This document shows positions 8,481-16,466 of a DNA stretch of 64,000 nt, piece by piece (the first letter of the stretch is position 1; each line of letters starts with the position of its first letter). A model generated the notes under the pieces. The model had not been told where the DNA came from. It did not search any database and was given only the letters and a program-made list of their open reading frames with translations. The translations under genes were made by a program, and so were the position numbers. Source of the DNA: Streptomyces verrucosisporus (GTDB taxonomy: Bacteria > Actinomycetota > Actinomycetes > Streptomycetales > Streptomycetaceae); contig NZ_JADEYH010000026.1 in the NCBI RefSeq assembly GCF_017114865.1, positions 1-64,000 of the forward strand, in the 5' to 3' direction.

Positions 8481-9949
8481 GCGGCCTGGTGCTCGCCCTC
8501 CCGGTGGCCGTTCCGCTGCTGGCGGCCGGCGTGCTCGTGGCGTGCCCCGGCGGCCGACGGGCGCAGCGGCTGATCACGTCGGCGGTCAGCGCCGGGATTC
8601 TGGTGCTGTCCGCGGTCCTGCTCGCCGGGAGTCTGGACGGAACGGTCCGGGGCCTGAGCATGGGCGGCTGGCCGCCCGGCTTCGCGATCGTGTTCGCCGC
8701 CGACGCGCTCAGCACGCTCATGCTGTGCGTCAGCGCCGCCCTGGTGCTGGCCTCCCTCGCCTTCGCCGCCGGGACCGGGGACGACGCGAGCCCCTGGTTC
8801 GCCCCGCTGGCGATGATCCTCTCGGCCGGGGTGTACGGGGCCTTCCTGACCGCGGACCTGTTCAACCTCTTCGTCTTCGTCGAGGTCATGCTCGTGCCGT
8901 CGTACGCGCTGCTGACGATGAGCGGAGGCCGCGCGCGGACCGCCGCCGGACGGATCTACCTCACCTTCAGCCTGCTGGCCTCCACCCTCCTGCTCGCCGG
9001 CGTCGGCCTGGTCTACGGGGTCACTGGCACCGTGAATCTGGGGGAACTGGCCGGGGCGGCACGGCAGAGCACCGCCGCGGCCCTGGCCGTCGGCGTGGTG
9101 CTCCTGGCCCTGGCGGCCAAGGCGGCGGTCGTGCCGCTGCACGGCTGGCTGCCGCGCACCTACCCCGAGGCCCCACCCGCGGTCACCGTCCTGTTCTCCG
9201 GGCTGCTGACCAAGGTCGGTGTGTACGGGCTCCTCCGGGTCTACGCGGTCGTCCACGAGGGGACGGGCCTGCGCTGGCCGGTGATGGCCGCGGCCCTGCT
9301 GACCATGGTGGTGGGGGTGCTGGGCGCGGTCGGGGAACGGGGTATGCGGAGCATCCTGACGTTCCACATGGTGAGCCAGATCGGTTACATCCTGCTCGGC
9401 CTGGCACTGTTCACCCGCGCCGGACTCACCGCCGCGGTCTTCTTCCTGGTGCAGTACGTGCTGGTGAAAGCCGCGCTCCTGATGTGCGCGGGTGCCGTGG
9501 AGACCGCCTACGGCACCGACCGGACCGACTCGCTCGCCCGCCGCGAGCCCCTGATCGCCGCCGCCTTCCTGGTCTCGGCGCTCTCCCTGGCCGGGCTGCC
9601 GCCGCTGTCCGGATTCGTCGCCAAGCTGGGCCTGGTCGACGCCGCCGCGACCGAGTCCGATCATCTGGCCGTCGGGGTCGCCGTCGGAGTCAGCTTCCTC
9701 ACCCTGGTCTCCATGGTCAAGATCTGGGCCGGCTCCTTCTGGGGCGGGGAGGACCCTTCCAGGGAGGAGTCCCTGCTCCGGCTGATGGCCCGCGCCACCG
9801 TCCGGCCGGCGCTCGCCGTGCCCGCGCTGGTGCTCACCGTGCCGTCGGTGGTGCTGGGCATCGCGGCGCAGCCGCTGCTCACCGCGGCGGCGGAGGCGGC
9901 CGGCGGACTGCTGGACGCCTCCGCCTACGTACGGGCGGTGACGCGATGA
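8477..9949 (+). CDS. mrpD: Mrp antiporter subunit D (490 aa)
   Basis: Second NuoL/M/N-type subunit. The core of about 14 helices carries the conserved glutamate in LFVFVEVMLVPSYALL, a lysine in ALAAKAAVVPLHGWLP and the TYPEAPPAVTVLFSGLLTKVGVYGL signature. Normal length for MrpD. GTG start in a GTGA overlap with mrpC; its stop overlaps mrpE. Together with MrpA it forms the proton and cation translocating part of the complex. Confidence 0.95.
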   Translation: MSGLVLALPVAVPLLAAGVLVACPGGRRAQRLITSAVSAGILVLSAVLLAGSLDGTVRGLSMGGWPPGFAIVFAADALSTLMLCVSAALVLASLAFAAGTGDDASPWFAPLAMILSAGVYGAFLTADLFNLFVFVEVMLVPSYALLTMSGGRARTAAGRIYLTFSLLASTLLLAGVGLVYGVTGTVNLGELAGAARQSTAAALAVGVVLLALAAKAAVVPLHGWLPRTYPEAPPAVTVLFSGLLTKVGVYGLLRVYAVVHEGTGLRWPVMAAALLTMVVGVLGAVGERGMRSILTFHMVSQIGYILLGLALFTRAGLTAAVFFLVQYVLVKAALLMCAGAVETAYGTDRTDSLARREPLIAAAFLVSALSLAGLPPLSGFVAKLGLVDAAATESDHLAVGVAVGVSFLTLVSMVKIWAGSFWGGEDPSREESLLRLMARATVRPALAVPALVLTVPSVVLGIAAQPLLTAAAEAAGGLLDASAYVRAVTR

Positions 9950-10356
9950 GCGCACGTCGGCCGGCCCGGCTGCGCCGCGCGGCCGTCCGCTGCGCACGGG
10001 TGATGGCCTTCCTCGGCCACTACGGGGTGCGGTTCCTGCACGCCAACGTGACCGTGGCCCGGGAGATCGTGACACCGGGCAGCGGGCTGGCGCCCGCCGT
10101 GGTCGAGATGCGGCTGCGCTGCCGCACCCAGGCGGAGACGGCCGCCCTCGCGCACCTGATCACGCTGACGCCGGGAACGCTCGTGCTGGAGGTGCGCACG
10201 GAGCCGCCGGCCCTGTTCGTCCACGGAATGCACGCGGCCGACGCCGACCGTTTCCTCGGCGAGCTCGGTGATCTGGAGGGCCGGCTGCTGACGGCCCTGC
10301 GCCCCCCGGACTCCCGGGCGGCGCGGGGGACGAGGAGACGGGAAGGGAACCCATGA
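9946..10356 (+). CDS. mrpE: Mrp antiporter subunit E (136 aa)
   Basis: Na+/H+ antiporter subunit E. The family pattern PGSGLAPAVVEMRLRC followed by ALAHLITLTPGTL and the LFVHGMHAAD segment is visible. It is shorter at its N-terminus than the roughly 160-aa bacilli proteins, with fewer obvious membrane helices, and ends in an Arg-rich tail. ATGA overlaps on both sides. No enzymatic role is known for this subunit. Confidence 0.92.
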   Translation: MSARRPARLRRAAVRCARVMAFLGHYGVRFLHANVTVAREIVTPGSGLAPAVVEMRLRCRTQAETAALAHLITLTPGTLVLEVRTEPPALFVHGMHAADADRFLGELGDLEGRLLTALRPPDSRAARGTRRREGNP

Positions 10357-10610
10357 CGATGACCGCAGTCCTGCTCGGCGTGCTCGCGGTGGTGATGGCC
10401 GTGGCCGTGTGGCGCATGGCGGCCGGGCCCACGGAGGCCGACCGGGTGGTCGCGGTGGACCTCGGTTTCGTGGTGTTCGTGGCGGCCGTCGCCCTGCTGG
10501 CGGTGCGGCTGGACACCCCCGCGGTGCTGATCCTGGTGCTCGCCGCGACACTGCTCGGCTTCCTGTCCACCGTCGCGGTGGCCCATCTGCTGGAGCGGTG
10601 GTCGTCGTGA
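10353..10610 (+). CDS. mrpF: Mrp antiporter subunit F (85 aa)
   Basis: Small three-helix membrane subunit with the WRMAAGPTEADRVVAVDL signature that defines MrpF. The ATG is preceded by GGAAGGG and overlaps the mrpE stop. Its stop overlaps the GTG of mrpG. Confidence 0.94.
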   Translation: MTMTAVLLGVLAVVMAVAVWRMAAGPTEADRVVAVDLGFVVFVAAVALLAVRLDTPAVLILVLAATLLGFLSTVAVAHLLERWSS

Positions 10611-10951
10611 CCGTCTCGGAACTGCTCGGCCACGTACTCGCGACCACCGGCACCGTGCTGATGGCCGTCGCCGCGCTGGGCCTGGTCCGCCTGCCCGACG
10701 CCTACAACCGTGCCAACGCGGTGACCAAGGCGGCGACACTGGGCGTGGTGTGCGTGCTGCTGGGCGTCTTCCTGCTGATGCCCGGTGTGTTCACGGGCGT
10801 CGTCCTCGTCCTCGGGGTGCTGCTGCAGCTGCTCACCACCCCGTTCGCGGCGTACGCGGTGGGGCGTTCGGCGCACCGCTCGGGCGCCCCACTGGCCCGG
10901 GCCACGTACCGCGACGACCTGGGCGGAGTCCCGCGCGACGGAGGGTGGTGA
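10607..10951 (+). CDS. mrpG: Mrp antiporter subunit G (114 aa)
   Basis: Last gene of the antiporter operon. Three hydrophobic helices and the GLVRLPDAYNRANAVTKAATLG signature (shown by RLPD and NRANA) identify MrpG. The hydrophilic C-terminal tail is species-specific. The GTG start sits in a GTGA overlap with mrpF. A strong hairpin follows 3 nt after the stop. Confidence 0.95.
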   Translation: MTVSELLGHVLATTGTVLMAVAALGLVRLPDAYNRANAVTKAATLGVVCVLLGVFLLMPGVFTGVVLVLGVLLQLLTTPFAAYAVGRSAHRSGAPLARATYRDDLGGVPRDGGW

Positions 10952-10953
10952 GA

Positions 10954-10986
10954 CCGGGCGCCGTTCCGGTCCGGAACGGCGCCCGG
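10954..10986. terminator. Terminator of the Mrp operon
   Basis: Perfect 16-bp inverted repeat (10954-10969 with 10971-10986) around a single base. It lies between the mrp operon and the oppositely oriented sulfur regulon, and could work in both directions. Confidence 0.75.
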
Positions 10987-11010
10987 GCCGGAGCGGCCGC
11001 GGCGGGGTCC

Positions 11011-11277
11011 TCAGGACAGGGAGAGGAAGAGCTTCTCCATCTTCTGGGCGTCGAGGCTGTCCGCGCCGCCCTCCTGCGCCATGCACTGCTTGAGGCCGCT
11101 GGCCACGATGGAGAAGCCCGCCCGGTCCAGCGCGCGGTTGACCGCGGCGAGCTGGGTGACGACGTCCTCGCAGTCGCGTCCTTCCTCCAGCATGCGAAGG
11201 ACGCCGGCGAGCTGGCCCTGGGCGCGCTTGAGCCGGTTGACGGCCGATCGCACGTTCTCGGGAGGAAGCTGGACCAC
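11011..11277 (-). CDS. cstR: CsoR/CstR-family repressor, CstR-like persulfide sensor (88 aa)
   Basis: All-helical DNA-binding repressor of the CsoR/RcnR family. It has NRLKRAQGQLAGVLRML, then C36 in GRDCEDV and C65 in GLKQCM. Copper-sensing CsoR has a C-H-C triad with His four residues before the second Cys. Here that position is Gly61, which is the CstR (per/polysulfide-sensing) pattern. Its neighbours are sulfur-transfer genes, not copper ATPases or chaperones. GTG 11277 fits an AAGGA about 11 nt upstream. It is 38 bp downstream of the thioredoxin gene in the same transcript, so it is autoregulated if the 11737 operator is its target. Confidence 0.87.
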   Translation of the reverse strand: MVQLPPENVRSAVNRLKRAQGQLAGVLRMLEEGRDCEDVVTQLAAVNRALDRAGFSIVASGLKQCMAQEGGADSLDAQKMEKLFLSLS

Positions 11278-11315
11278 GATGGTCGATCCTTTCGTTCGTT
11301 CTGAGCCGGGCGGGC

Positions 11316-11696
11316 TCAGTCGCTCTGACCGGAGCCGGGGTTCTGGGCGGCGACGGAGGCGTGCACCTCGTCCATGTCGAGTCCGCGGACGGCGGTGATC
11401 ACCTGGTCCAGGGCCTGGGCCGGAAGCGCGCCGGGCTGGGAGAAGACCAGGACTCCCTCGCGGAAGGCCATCAGGGTCGGGATGGAGGTGATGTCGGCGG
11501 CGGCCGCCAGGGCCTGCTCGGCCTCGGTGTCGACCTTGCCGAAGACGATGTCGGAGTTGGCCTCGGAGGCCTTCTCGTAGACCGGGGCGAACATGCGGCA
11601 CGGGCCGCACCAGGAGGCCCAGAAGTCGACCAGGACGATGTCGTTGCCGGTGACGGTCTTCTCGAAGTCGGCGGCGGTGAGTGCGACGGTGCTCAT
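11316..11696 (-). CDS. trxA: Thioredoxin (126 aa)
   Basis: Single thioredoxin fold with the WCGPC active site at residues 29-33 and the cis-Pro motif SIPTL. The short Asp/Ser-rich C-terminal extension is extra. In this setting it probably reduces protein or low-molecular-weight persulfides made by the neighbouring rhodaneses and dioxygenase-like enzyme, releasing sulfide; this is inference. ATG 11696 follows AAGGAACC. It is the first gene of the trx-cstR transcript, with a CstR-type operator about 40 nt upstream. Confidence 0.93.
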   Translation of the reverse strand: MSTVALTAADFEKTVTGNDIVLVDFWASWCGPCRMFAPVYEKASEANSDIVFGKVDTEAEQALAAAADITSIPTLMAFREGVLVFSQPGALPAQALDQVITAVRGLDMDEVHASVAAQNPGSGQSD

Positions 11697-11736
11697 ATGG
11701 TGGTTCCTTCCGTTTCACCGGAGTGGTGGCGGTTGA

Positions 11737-11750
11737 TACCCCCTGGGGTA
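11737..11750 (-). promoter_or_regulatory. CstR/CsoR-type operator upstream of trxA-cstR
   Basis: The dyad TACCCC-CT-GGGGTA lies 40 nt before trxA. On the minus strand a TTGACT -35-like hexamer directly abuts it, so bound repressor would block polymerase. It matches the two boxes upstream of the rhodanese operon at 15191 and 15237. I do not see a convincing -10. Confidence 0.72.
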
Positions 11751-11902
11751 GTCAACGCCGGGATGGGGCGGAACATTCCGCCTGTGCTCCGGTGCCTTCC
11801 GCATGGCGGGCGGCACCGGTGTGCCAGTGTCCTGGTACACCGGTACCCCGGAGCGCCGACGGGAGGCGTTCCGGGGTACCGGGTCGGGAGTGGGGGCCGG
11901 GG

Positions 11903-12763
11903 TCAGGTGCCGTGCACGGCCCGCCGCAGCGGACAGCGGTCGACGAAGCCGTAGCAGACACCCGCTCCGGCGCCGAGCGAGGCGACGGCGGCGAGGACCG
12001 GCAGACGTATGTCGGCGGGGGCCTGCTGGACCAGGACGAAGGTGCCCATGGCCAGCACGAACCAGGCGAACAGCCGGGAGAGGACGTCCGCGGGGACGCG
12101 TCCGGCCAGCCTGGCCCCGGCGAGGCTGCCGACGATCGCGGAACCGGTGACGGCCAGGGTCAGTGCCCAGTCGATCTGGATGGTGGAGAGGTATCCGGCG
12201 AACCCGGCGGCGGACTTCATCGCGATGACCAGCAGCGATGTGCCGACGGCCACCGGCATGGGCAGCCCGCCCAGCAGGGCCAGGGCGGGCACGACCAGGA
12301 AGCCCCCGCCCGCGCCGACCAGGCCGGTGGCCAGGCCGACGGCCGCTCCGTCCAGCAGCATCCGCCCCACCGGGAGCTGCTTGTGGGCCTTGCCGGGGTC
12401 GACGTTCCGGCGGCCGCGGAGCATGGCGGCGGCGGTGACGATCATCATGACCGCGAAGGCGATCAGCAGGACGACGTCGGGGATGTTGCCGCCGATGAGC
12501 CCGCCGGTGTAGGCGCCGGCCATGCCGGCCGCTCCGAACAGCACGCCGGTACGCCAGCGGACCCGCCCGCCGCGGGCATGGTTGACCACGCCCACGGCGG
12601 AGGTGACGCCGACGACGAACAGGGAGGTGGCGATGGCCTCCTTGGCGTCCATGCCCGCGACGTAGACCAGCAGCGGCACGGTCAGGATCGACCCGCCTCC
12701 CCCGAGGAGCCCGAGGGAGACGCCGACCAGCAGCGCGAGGATCAGGACGAGCGTCAGCGTCAT
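11903..12763 (-). CDS. TauE/SafE-type anion exporter (286 aa)
   Basis: Polytopic membrane protein with about eight helices and two glycine-rich TauE repeats: GLLGGGGSILTVPLLVY near residue 20 and GLVGAGGGFLVVPALAL near 155. The family exports sulfonates, sulfite or thiosulfate. In CST-type operons a TauE homologue is thought to expel the sulfite or thiosulfate made from persulfide oxidation. ATG 12763 has AGGTGA five bases upstream. An in-frame GTG at 12772 would instead overlap the rhodanese stop by 4 nt. Confidence 0.9.
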   Translation of the reverse strand: MTLTLVLILALLVGVSLGLLGGGGSILTVPLLVYVAGMDAKEAIATSLFVVGVTSAVGVVNHARGGRVRWRTGVLFGAAGMAGAYTGGLIGGNIPDVVLLIAFAVMMIVTAAAMLRGRRNVDPGKAHKQLPVGRMLLDGAAVGLATGLVGAGGGFLVVPALALLGGLPMPVAVGTSLLVIAMKSAAGFAGYLSTIQIDWALTLAVTGSAIVGSLAGARLAGRVPADVLSRLFAWFVLAMGTFVLVQQAPADIRLPVLAAVASLGAGAGVCYGFVDRCPLRRAVHGT

Positions 12764-12768
12764 GGTGG

Positions 12769-13350
12769 TCACCTGCTGCCGGCGAGCTGCGCGACGGCCT
12801 TGCGCGGGTCGAAGGACGGCGTGCGGTTCCACGGCATCCTCGACAGCAGCACGCCCATGGCGCAGGTGTTGCTGATGGCGGCGAAGGCCAGGCCGCCGCC
12901 GACGAACGCGGACAGGGCCTGCAGCCCGGGCACCACGAAGCTGCCGAGGGCGCCGACCAGGACGAGGGAGCCGGCCACCAGGCGGACCTGGCGCTCCATG
13001 TCCCAGCGCTCCTGGCCGTAGTTGGTCGGGGCGCCGGACTTCTCCCAGGAGGTCATGCCGCCCGACAGGACGCTCAGTCCGGGCAGCCCGGCCTCGGCGA
13101 GGGCGCGCTCGGCCTGGCCGGCCCGCTGCCCGGAGCGGCACACCAGCACCACGTCGGTGTCCAGGTGCCTGGTCAGCTCCTCGCGGTGCTCGCGCAGGGT
13201 GTCCAGCGGGACGTTGTAGGAGCCGGGGATGTGCGCGGCCTCGAACTCGGCGGGGGAGCGGACGTCGAGCAGCCGCGGCGGGTGCTCCGAGTCGAGCTTG
13301 GCGCGCAGTTCCTCGGTGGTCAGGCTGCGGGGAGTGGTGGAGGTGGTCAT
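12769..13350 (-). CDS. Membrane rhodanese with DUF2892 tail, YgaP-like (193 aa)
   Basis: N-terminal rhodanese domain (about 9-110) with active-site loop CRSGQRAG, C71, followed by two hydrophobic helices (about 125-170) of the DUF2892 type. This is the architecture of the inner-membrane sulfurtransferase YgaP. It carries sulfane sulfur as a cysteine persulfide at the membrane. ATG 13350 follows AGGAG. It sits directly before the TauE exporter, suggesting hand-over of sulfur near the exit route, which is inference. Confidence 0.9.
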   Translation of the reverse strand: MTTSTTPRSLTTEELRAKLDSEHPPRLLDVRSPAEFEAAHIPGSYNVPLDTLREHREELTRHLDTDVVLVCRSGQRAGQAERALAEAGLPGLSVLSGGMTSWEKSGAPTNYGQERWDMERQVRLVAGSLVLVGALGSFVVPGLQALSAFVGGGLAFAAISNTCAMGVLLSRMPWNRTPSFDPRKAVAQLAGSR

Positions 13351-13426
13351 GTACTGCTCTCCTGCGGTGTTCGCTGGTTCAGAGGGGGTCGGTGGCCCGG
13401 GGCCGGGGTTCTTCGGGGTTCCGGGG

Positions 13427-14806
13427 TCAGGGGACCTGGGCGGGTACGGGGCACAGGCCCAGGTCGCGGGCGTTGTCGAAGCTGTCGTCGATGGCGACGA
13501 CGTTGCGGCCGCGGGCGTCGAGCAGGGCGGCGACGACCCCCGCGCGGTAGCCGCCGGCGCAGTGCACCCAGACCCGGCCCGCGGGGATCTCCCCGATGCG
13601 GCCCGGCACCTCGTGGACGGGAATGTGCACCGAGCCGGGGATGTGCGCCTCGGCGCGCTCCTGGTCGCGGCGCACGTCGAGGAGGACGAACTCCTCCCCG
13701 CCGTCGGAGCTCTTGTCCAGGGCGGCCTTGAGGTCCTCGAAGCCGGCGCGCTCGTAGGCGGCCAGGGGCTCGCCGCCGGCCCAGTCCTCGGGGCCGCCGG
13801 TGGCCATGGCGGCCGGGTGGTCGATGCCGATGCGGACCATCTCGCGCTGGGCCTCGGCCACGTCCTCGGCGCTCTCACCGAGCAGGGTGACCGGGGTGCC
13901 CCACGGGATCAGCCAGCCCAGGTAGGTGATGAACTGGCCGTCCAGGCCGAAGTTGAGGCTGCCGGCCAGGTGCCCGGCGGCGAAGGCGGTGCGGTCGCGC
14001 AGGTCGACCACCCACTCGCCGGCCTCGATGCGGCGGCGCAGCTCGGCCGGGTCGGCGACGGAGGGCGCGGACAGGTCCGGCTTGCCGGGTCCGCCGGAGT
14101 TGGCCGGGCCCATGTGGGCGTAGTAGGCCGGGTAGGCGTCCAGGCCCGCCAGGAGCTGCTCGACGTAGGCCTCCTCGTCGGCGGTCAGGGCGGTGTTGGT
14201 CCTCTTCTCCTCGCCGATGGTGCTGGACAGGCCGGCGGACTGGGTCGCGGAGCAGAACGAGCCGAAACCGTGGGTGGGGTAGACGGCGGTGGAGTCGGGC
14301 AGCTCCTTCGCCAGCCGGTGCGCCGAGCGCCACTGGGCCCGCACCAGGGTGTCGGTGTGGTCGGGGCCGAGCAGGTCGGGGCGCCCGGTGGAGCCGTACA
14401 GCAGCGATCCGCCGGTGAACACCGCGATCTGCTCGCCGTCGGCCTCCAGGGCGAAGGAGAGGTGGGTGTGGGTGTGGCCCGGGGTGTGGATCACTCTCAC
14501 CCGCATGGTGCCGGCCTCGACGATGTCGCCGTCGCGGACGCCGGTGCGCTCGTAGGAGACCTCGTCGTCGGCGTTGACCAGGTACTGCGCGCCGGTCTCC
14601 CGGGCCAGGGCCAGACCGCCGGTCACGTAGTCGTTGTGGATGTGGGTCTCGAAGACGTGGGTGATCCGCACGCCCGCGGCCTCGGCCAGCGCCGTGACGC
14701 GGTCGTAGTCGCGCTGCGGGTCGACCACCAGCGCGGTGGAGCCGTCGTGGGCGAGGTAGGTGCGGTCGCCCAGGCCGGGGGTCTCGATGGGCAGAACGGT
14801 GATCAT
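13427..14806 (-). CDS. Metallo-beta-lactamase/rhodanese fusion, persulfide dioxygenase-like (459 aa)
   Basis: N-terminal MBL domain (about 1-250) with THIHNDY metal motif (H55, H57, D59), H111 in HTPGHTHTH and the HGFGSFC loop of the ETHE1/CstB group. Two rhodanese domains follow. The first (about 265-345) has no catalytic Cys; the second has C416 in VHCAGGYRAG. The Asp metal ligand normally found in FTGD is Gly133 here (FTGGSLL), so classical Fe-dependent persulfide dioxygenase activity is not assured. ATG 14806 follows GGAGA and overlaps the upstream rhodanese stop by 4 nt. Confidence 0.88.
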   Translation of the reverse strand: MITVLPIETPGLGDRTYLAHDGSTALVVDPQRDYDRVTALAEAAGVRITHVFETHIHNDYVTGGLALARETGAQYLVNADDEVSYERTGVRDGDIVEAGTMRVRVIHTPGHTHTHLSFALEADGEQIAVFTGGSLLYGSTGRPDLLGPDHTDTLVRAQWRSAHRLAKELPDSTAVYPTHGFGSFCSATQSAGLSSTIGEEKRTNTALTADEEAYVEQLLAGLDAYPAYYAHMGPANSGGPGKPDLSAPSVADPAELRRRIEAGEWVVDLRDRTAFAAGHLAGSLNFGLDGQFITYLGWLIPWGTPVTLLGESAEDVAEAQREMVRIGIDHPAAMATGGPEDWAGGEPLAAYERAGFEDLKAALDKSSDGGEEFVLLDVRRDQERAEAHIPGSVHIPVHEVPGRIGEIPAGRVWVHCAGGYRAGVVAALLDARGRNVVAIDDSFDNARDLGLCPVPAQVP

Positions 14807-15159
14807 CGGGTCTCCTCGGTGGTGGCGGTGACGTCGGGGGTGCCGGGCTCGTCGCCGGTGGTCACGGGCCGGCCCGCGTCGGTCCAGGCCGCGGTGCCGC
14901 CGCTGACGCTGTGGGCGTCGTAGCCCACGTCGCGCAGCAGTGCGGTCGCCTGCGCGCTGCGGCCGCCGCTCTGGCAGATCACGTAGACCGGGCGGTCCTT
15001 GGGCAGCTCGGCCAGCTTCAGGGGGAGCAGGCTGAGCGGCGCGGGCCGGGCGCCGGGGACGTGACCGGTGCGGTACTCGCCGCGGTCGCGGACGTCGACG
15101 ACGAGGGCGCCGGCCGCGTGCGCCTCGGCGAACCGCTGCTGGTCGATCTCGGGAACCAT
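14803..15159 (-). CDS. Single-domain rhodanese sulfurtransferase (118 aa)
   Basis: Compact rhodanese with the DVRDRGEYRTGHVPGA motif and active loop CQSGGRSA, C62. First gene of the operon rhodanese - MBL/rhodanese - membrane rhodanese - TauE. The C-terminal 20 residues are Thr/Glu-rich and poorly conserved. Transcription should start from the -35/-10 pair in which the 15191 operator sits. It likely moves sulfane sulfur between thiols and the fusion enzyme. Confidence 0.92.
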   Translation of the reverse strand: MVPEIDQQRFAEAHAAGALVVDVRDRGEYRTGHVPGARPAPLSLLPLKLAELPKDRPVYVICQSGGRSAQATALLRDVGYDAHSVSGGTAAWTDAGRPVTTGDEPGTPDVTATTEETR

Positions 15160-15187
15160 GCGGGGACTCCTGCTCGCTTGCCTTCGA

Positions 15188-15217
15188 TGAATACCCGGGG
15201 GGGTATGACTGGGTCAA
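15188..15217 (-). promoter_or_regulatory. Promoter of the rhodanese operon
   Basis: On the minus strand TTGACC (15217-15212) and TATTCA (15193-15188) are separated by 18 bp, a good housekeeping-type promoter. The CstR box at 15191-15206 occupies the spacer and the first bases of the -10, the position expected for repression. Confidence 0.65.
15191..15206. promoter_or_regulatory. CstR-type operator 1 of the rhodanese operon
   Basis: ATACCC-GGGG-GGGTAT is a perfect inverted repeat of the G/C-tract-flanked-by-AT kind bound by CsoR/CstR tetramers. It overlaps the promoter spacer. Confidence 0.78.
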
Positions 15218-15236
15218 CCGTAACAGGGGTCGCCTT

Positions 15237-15252
15237 ATGCCCCGGGGGGTAT
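15237..15252. promoter_or_regulatory. CstR-type operator 2 of the rhodanese operon
   Basis: ATGCCCCGGGGGGTAT matches operator 1 at 14 of 16 positions and lies 46 bp further upstream, close to four helical turns and a half. It could be a second binding site for cooperative repression. Confidence 0.6.
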
Positions 15253-15313
15253 ATGCGGTGACGTGGGTCACAGCAGGAGGGCTACGAGGTTCGCCGGATC
15301 GGTCTTCGAACGT

Positions 15314-15349
15314 CCCGCCGCGGCGGAGGCACGGGTCCGCCGCGGCGGG
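15314..15349. terminator. 14-bp hairpin downstream of the DcmR/HATPase gene
   Basis: 15314-15327 pairs perfectly with 15336-15349 around an 8-nt loop. It lies about 150 nt past the stop of the minus-strand gene at 15498, separating it from the sulfur regulon. The rest of 15253-15497 holds no gene that I can see. Confidence 0.6.
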
Positions 15350-15497
15350 AGCGGGGAGCGCACGGCCGCCTGAACACGGTCGGACCGCGGCCGGGCCGGG
15401 GTCGGGAGAGGCCGTCCGCACTCATCGGTGCCGCACGTTCCGCGTGTGGCACGGGAGCCGGGGCGGCGGGGGAGAGGGGCGGAGCCCGCGGAGGAAC

Positions 15498-16466
15498 CTA
15501 GGAGCGGTCCATGTGCAGCCGTACGGTCAGCCCGGCGGACGTGGAGCGGGTCTCGACCAGATCGCACAGCTGGTGCATCATCCACAGCCCGCGCCCGCCG
15601 TCGGCGGAGTCCAGCGCCGGGCGGCGGCGGCCGGCCAGCAGATCGGCGAGATGCCCGCCGTCGCGGATCTCGGCAACGCAGGCGGGGCCGTCGGACCACA
15701 GGCGCAGGGTGCCGTGCCCGCCGCCGTGGGCGATGGAGTTGGCCGCGGCCTCCGCCACGGCGAGGACGAAGTCACCGCGCCGAGGCATGCCGAGCCCGGT
15801 CGCGTCGGCCCAGGTGTCCGCGTGGTGGCGGACTTCGCCGAGATCGCCGGTGGTGAACGCCAGAGTGCGGGTGTGCGCGGGCGGGGGAGCCGGCGGAAGG
15901 GCGTCGCACTCGGCGCTGAGGGCGCGGGGATCGGTGTAGTGCGGGCTGGGCCGCTCCCGGCCGTCCTCCCGCAGCACCGGATGGGTGCGGCGGGCGTCGG
16001 CGCACACCCGCGCGGGGAGCCCGAAGACGTCGTAGGGGCACAGGACGGTCGCGGCGCGGCCGGCGAAGGCCGCGTTGATCAGCGCCTCGTGCCGGGTGGC
16101 CTCCACCAGTTCGGCCGGGGAGCGTCGCGCCCAGATCGGCTCCCCGACGATACGGGCGGTCCGGCCGGGGTGCCGGTCGGCGAAGTCGCGCAGACCCGAG
16201 AGGATGCGGCCGGGGTTGCGTCCGAACTCGGCCATGTCCACCAGGGTGAGGTGGTCCGCGGCGGCGGCGTCCCCCAGGCGCTCGCGCAGCATCCCCAACC
16301 GGGGGCCGGGGACGGCGACGAGAACGGGATCGCCGGCCTCCAGCGCGCCGTCGACGAATCCGCCCACCCCGGCGAGGTATTCCCCGGGGCTCCGGTAGAA
16401 CAGCGCGGGATGGACGAAGGGGTCCGGATTCCTCCGTTCGGCGGGGGCGTGTTCGCTTCGGGTCAC
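15498..16466 (-). CDS. MEDS (DcmR-type) sensory domain with HATPase, anti-sigma-factor-like (322 aa)
   Basis: The N-terminal half (about 15-190) begins HPALFYRSPGEYLAGVGGF and resembles the MEDS/DcmR sensory domain. The C-terminal half (195-318) is an RsbW/SpoIIAB-like ATPase with the N-box in AVAEAAANSIAHGG and the GRGLWMMHQL loop. Such proteins are often annotated as sensor histidine kinases but have no phosphoacceptor His domain; a Ser kinase or anti-sigma role is more likely. GTG 16466 follows AGGTGG. Confidence 0.83.
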   Translation of the reverse strand: MTRSEHAPAERRNPDPFVHPALFYRSPGEYLAGVGGFVDGALEAGDPVLVAVPGPRLGMLRERLGDAAAADHLTLVDMAEFGRNPGRILSGLRDFADRHPGRTARIVGEPIWARRSPAELVEATRHEALINAAFAGRAATVLCPYDVFGLPARVCADARRTHPVLREDGRERPSPHYTDPRALSAECDALPPAPPPAHTRTLAFTTGDLGEVRHHADTWADATGLGMPRRGDFVLAVAEAAANSIAHGGGHGTLRLWSDGPACVAEIRDGGHLADLLAGRRRPALDSADGGRGLWMMHQLCDLVETRSTSAGLTVRLHMDRS

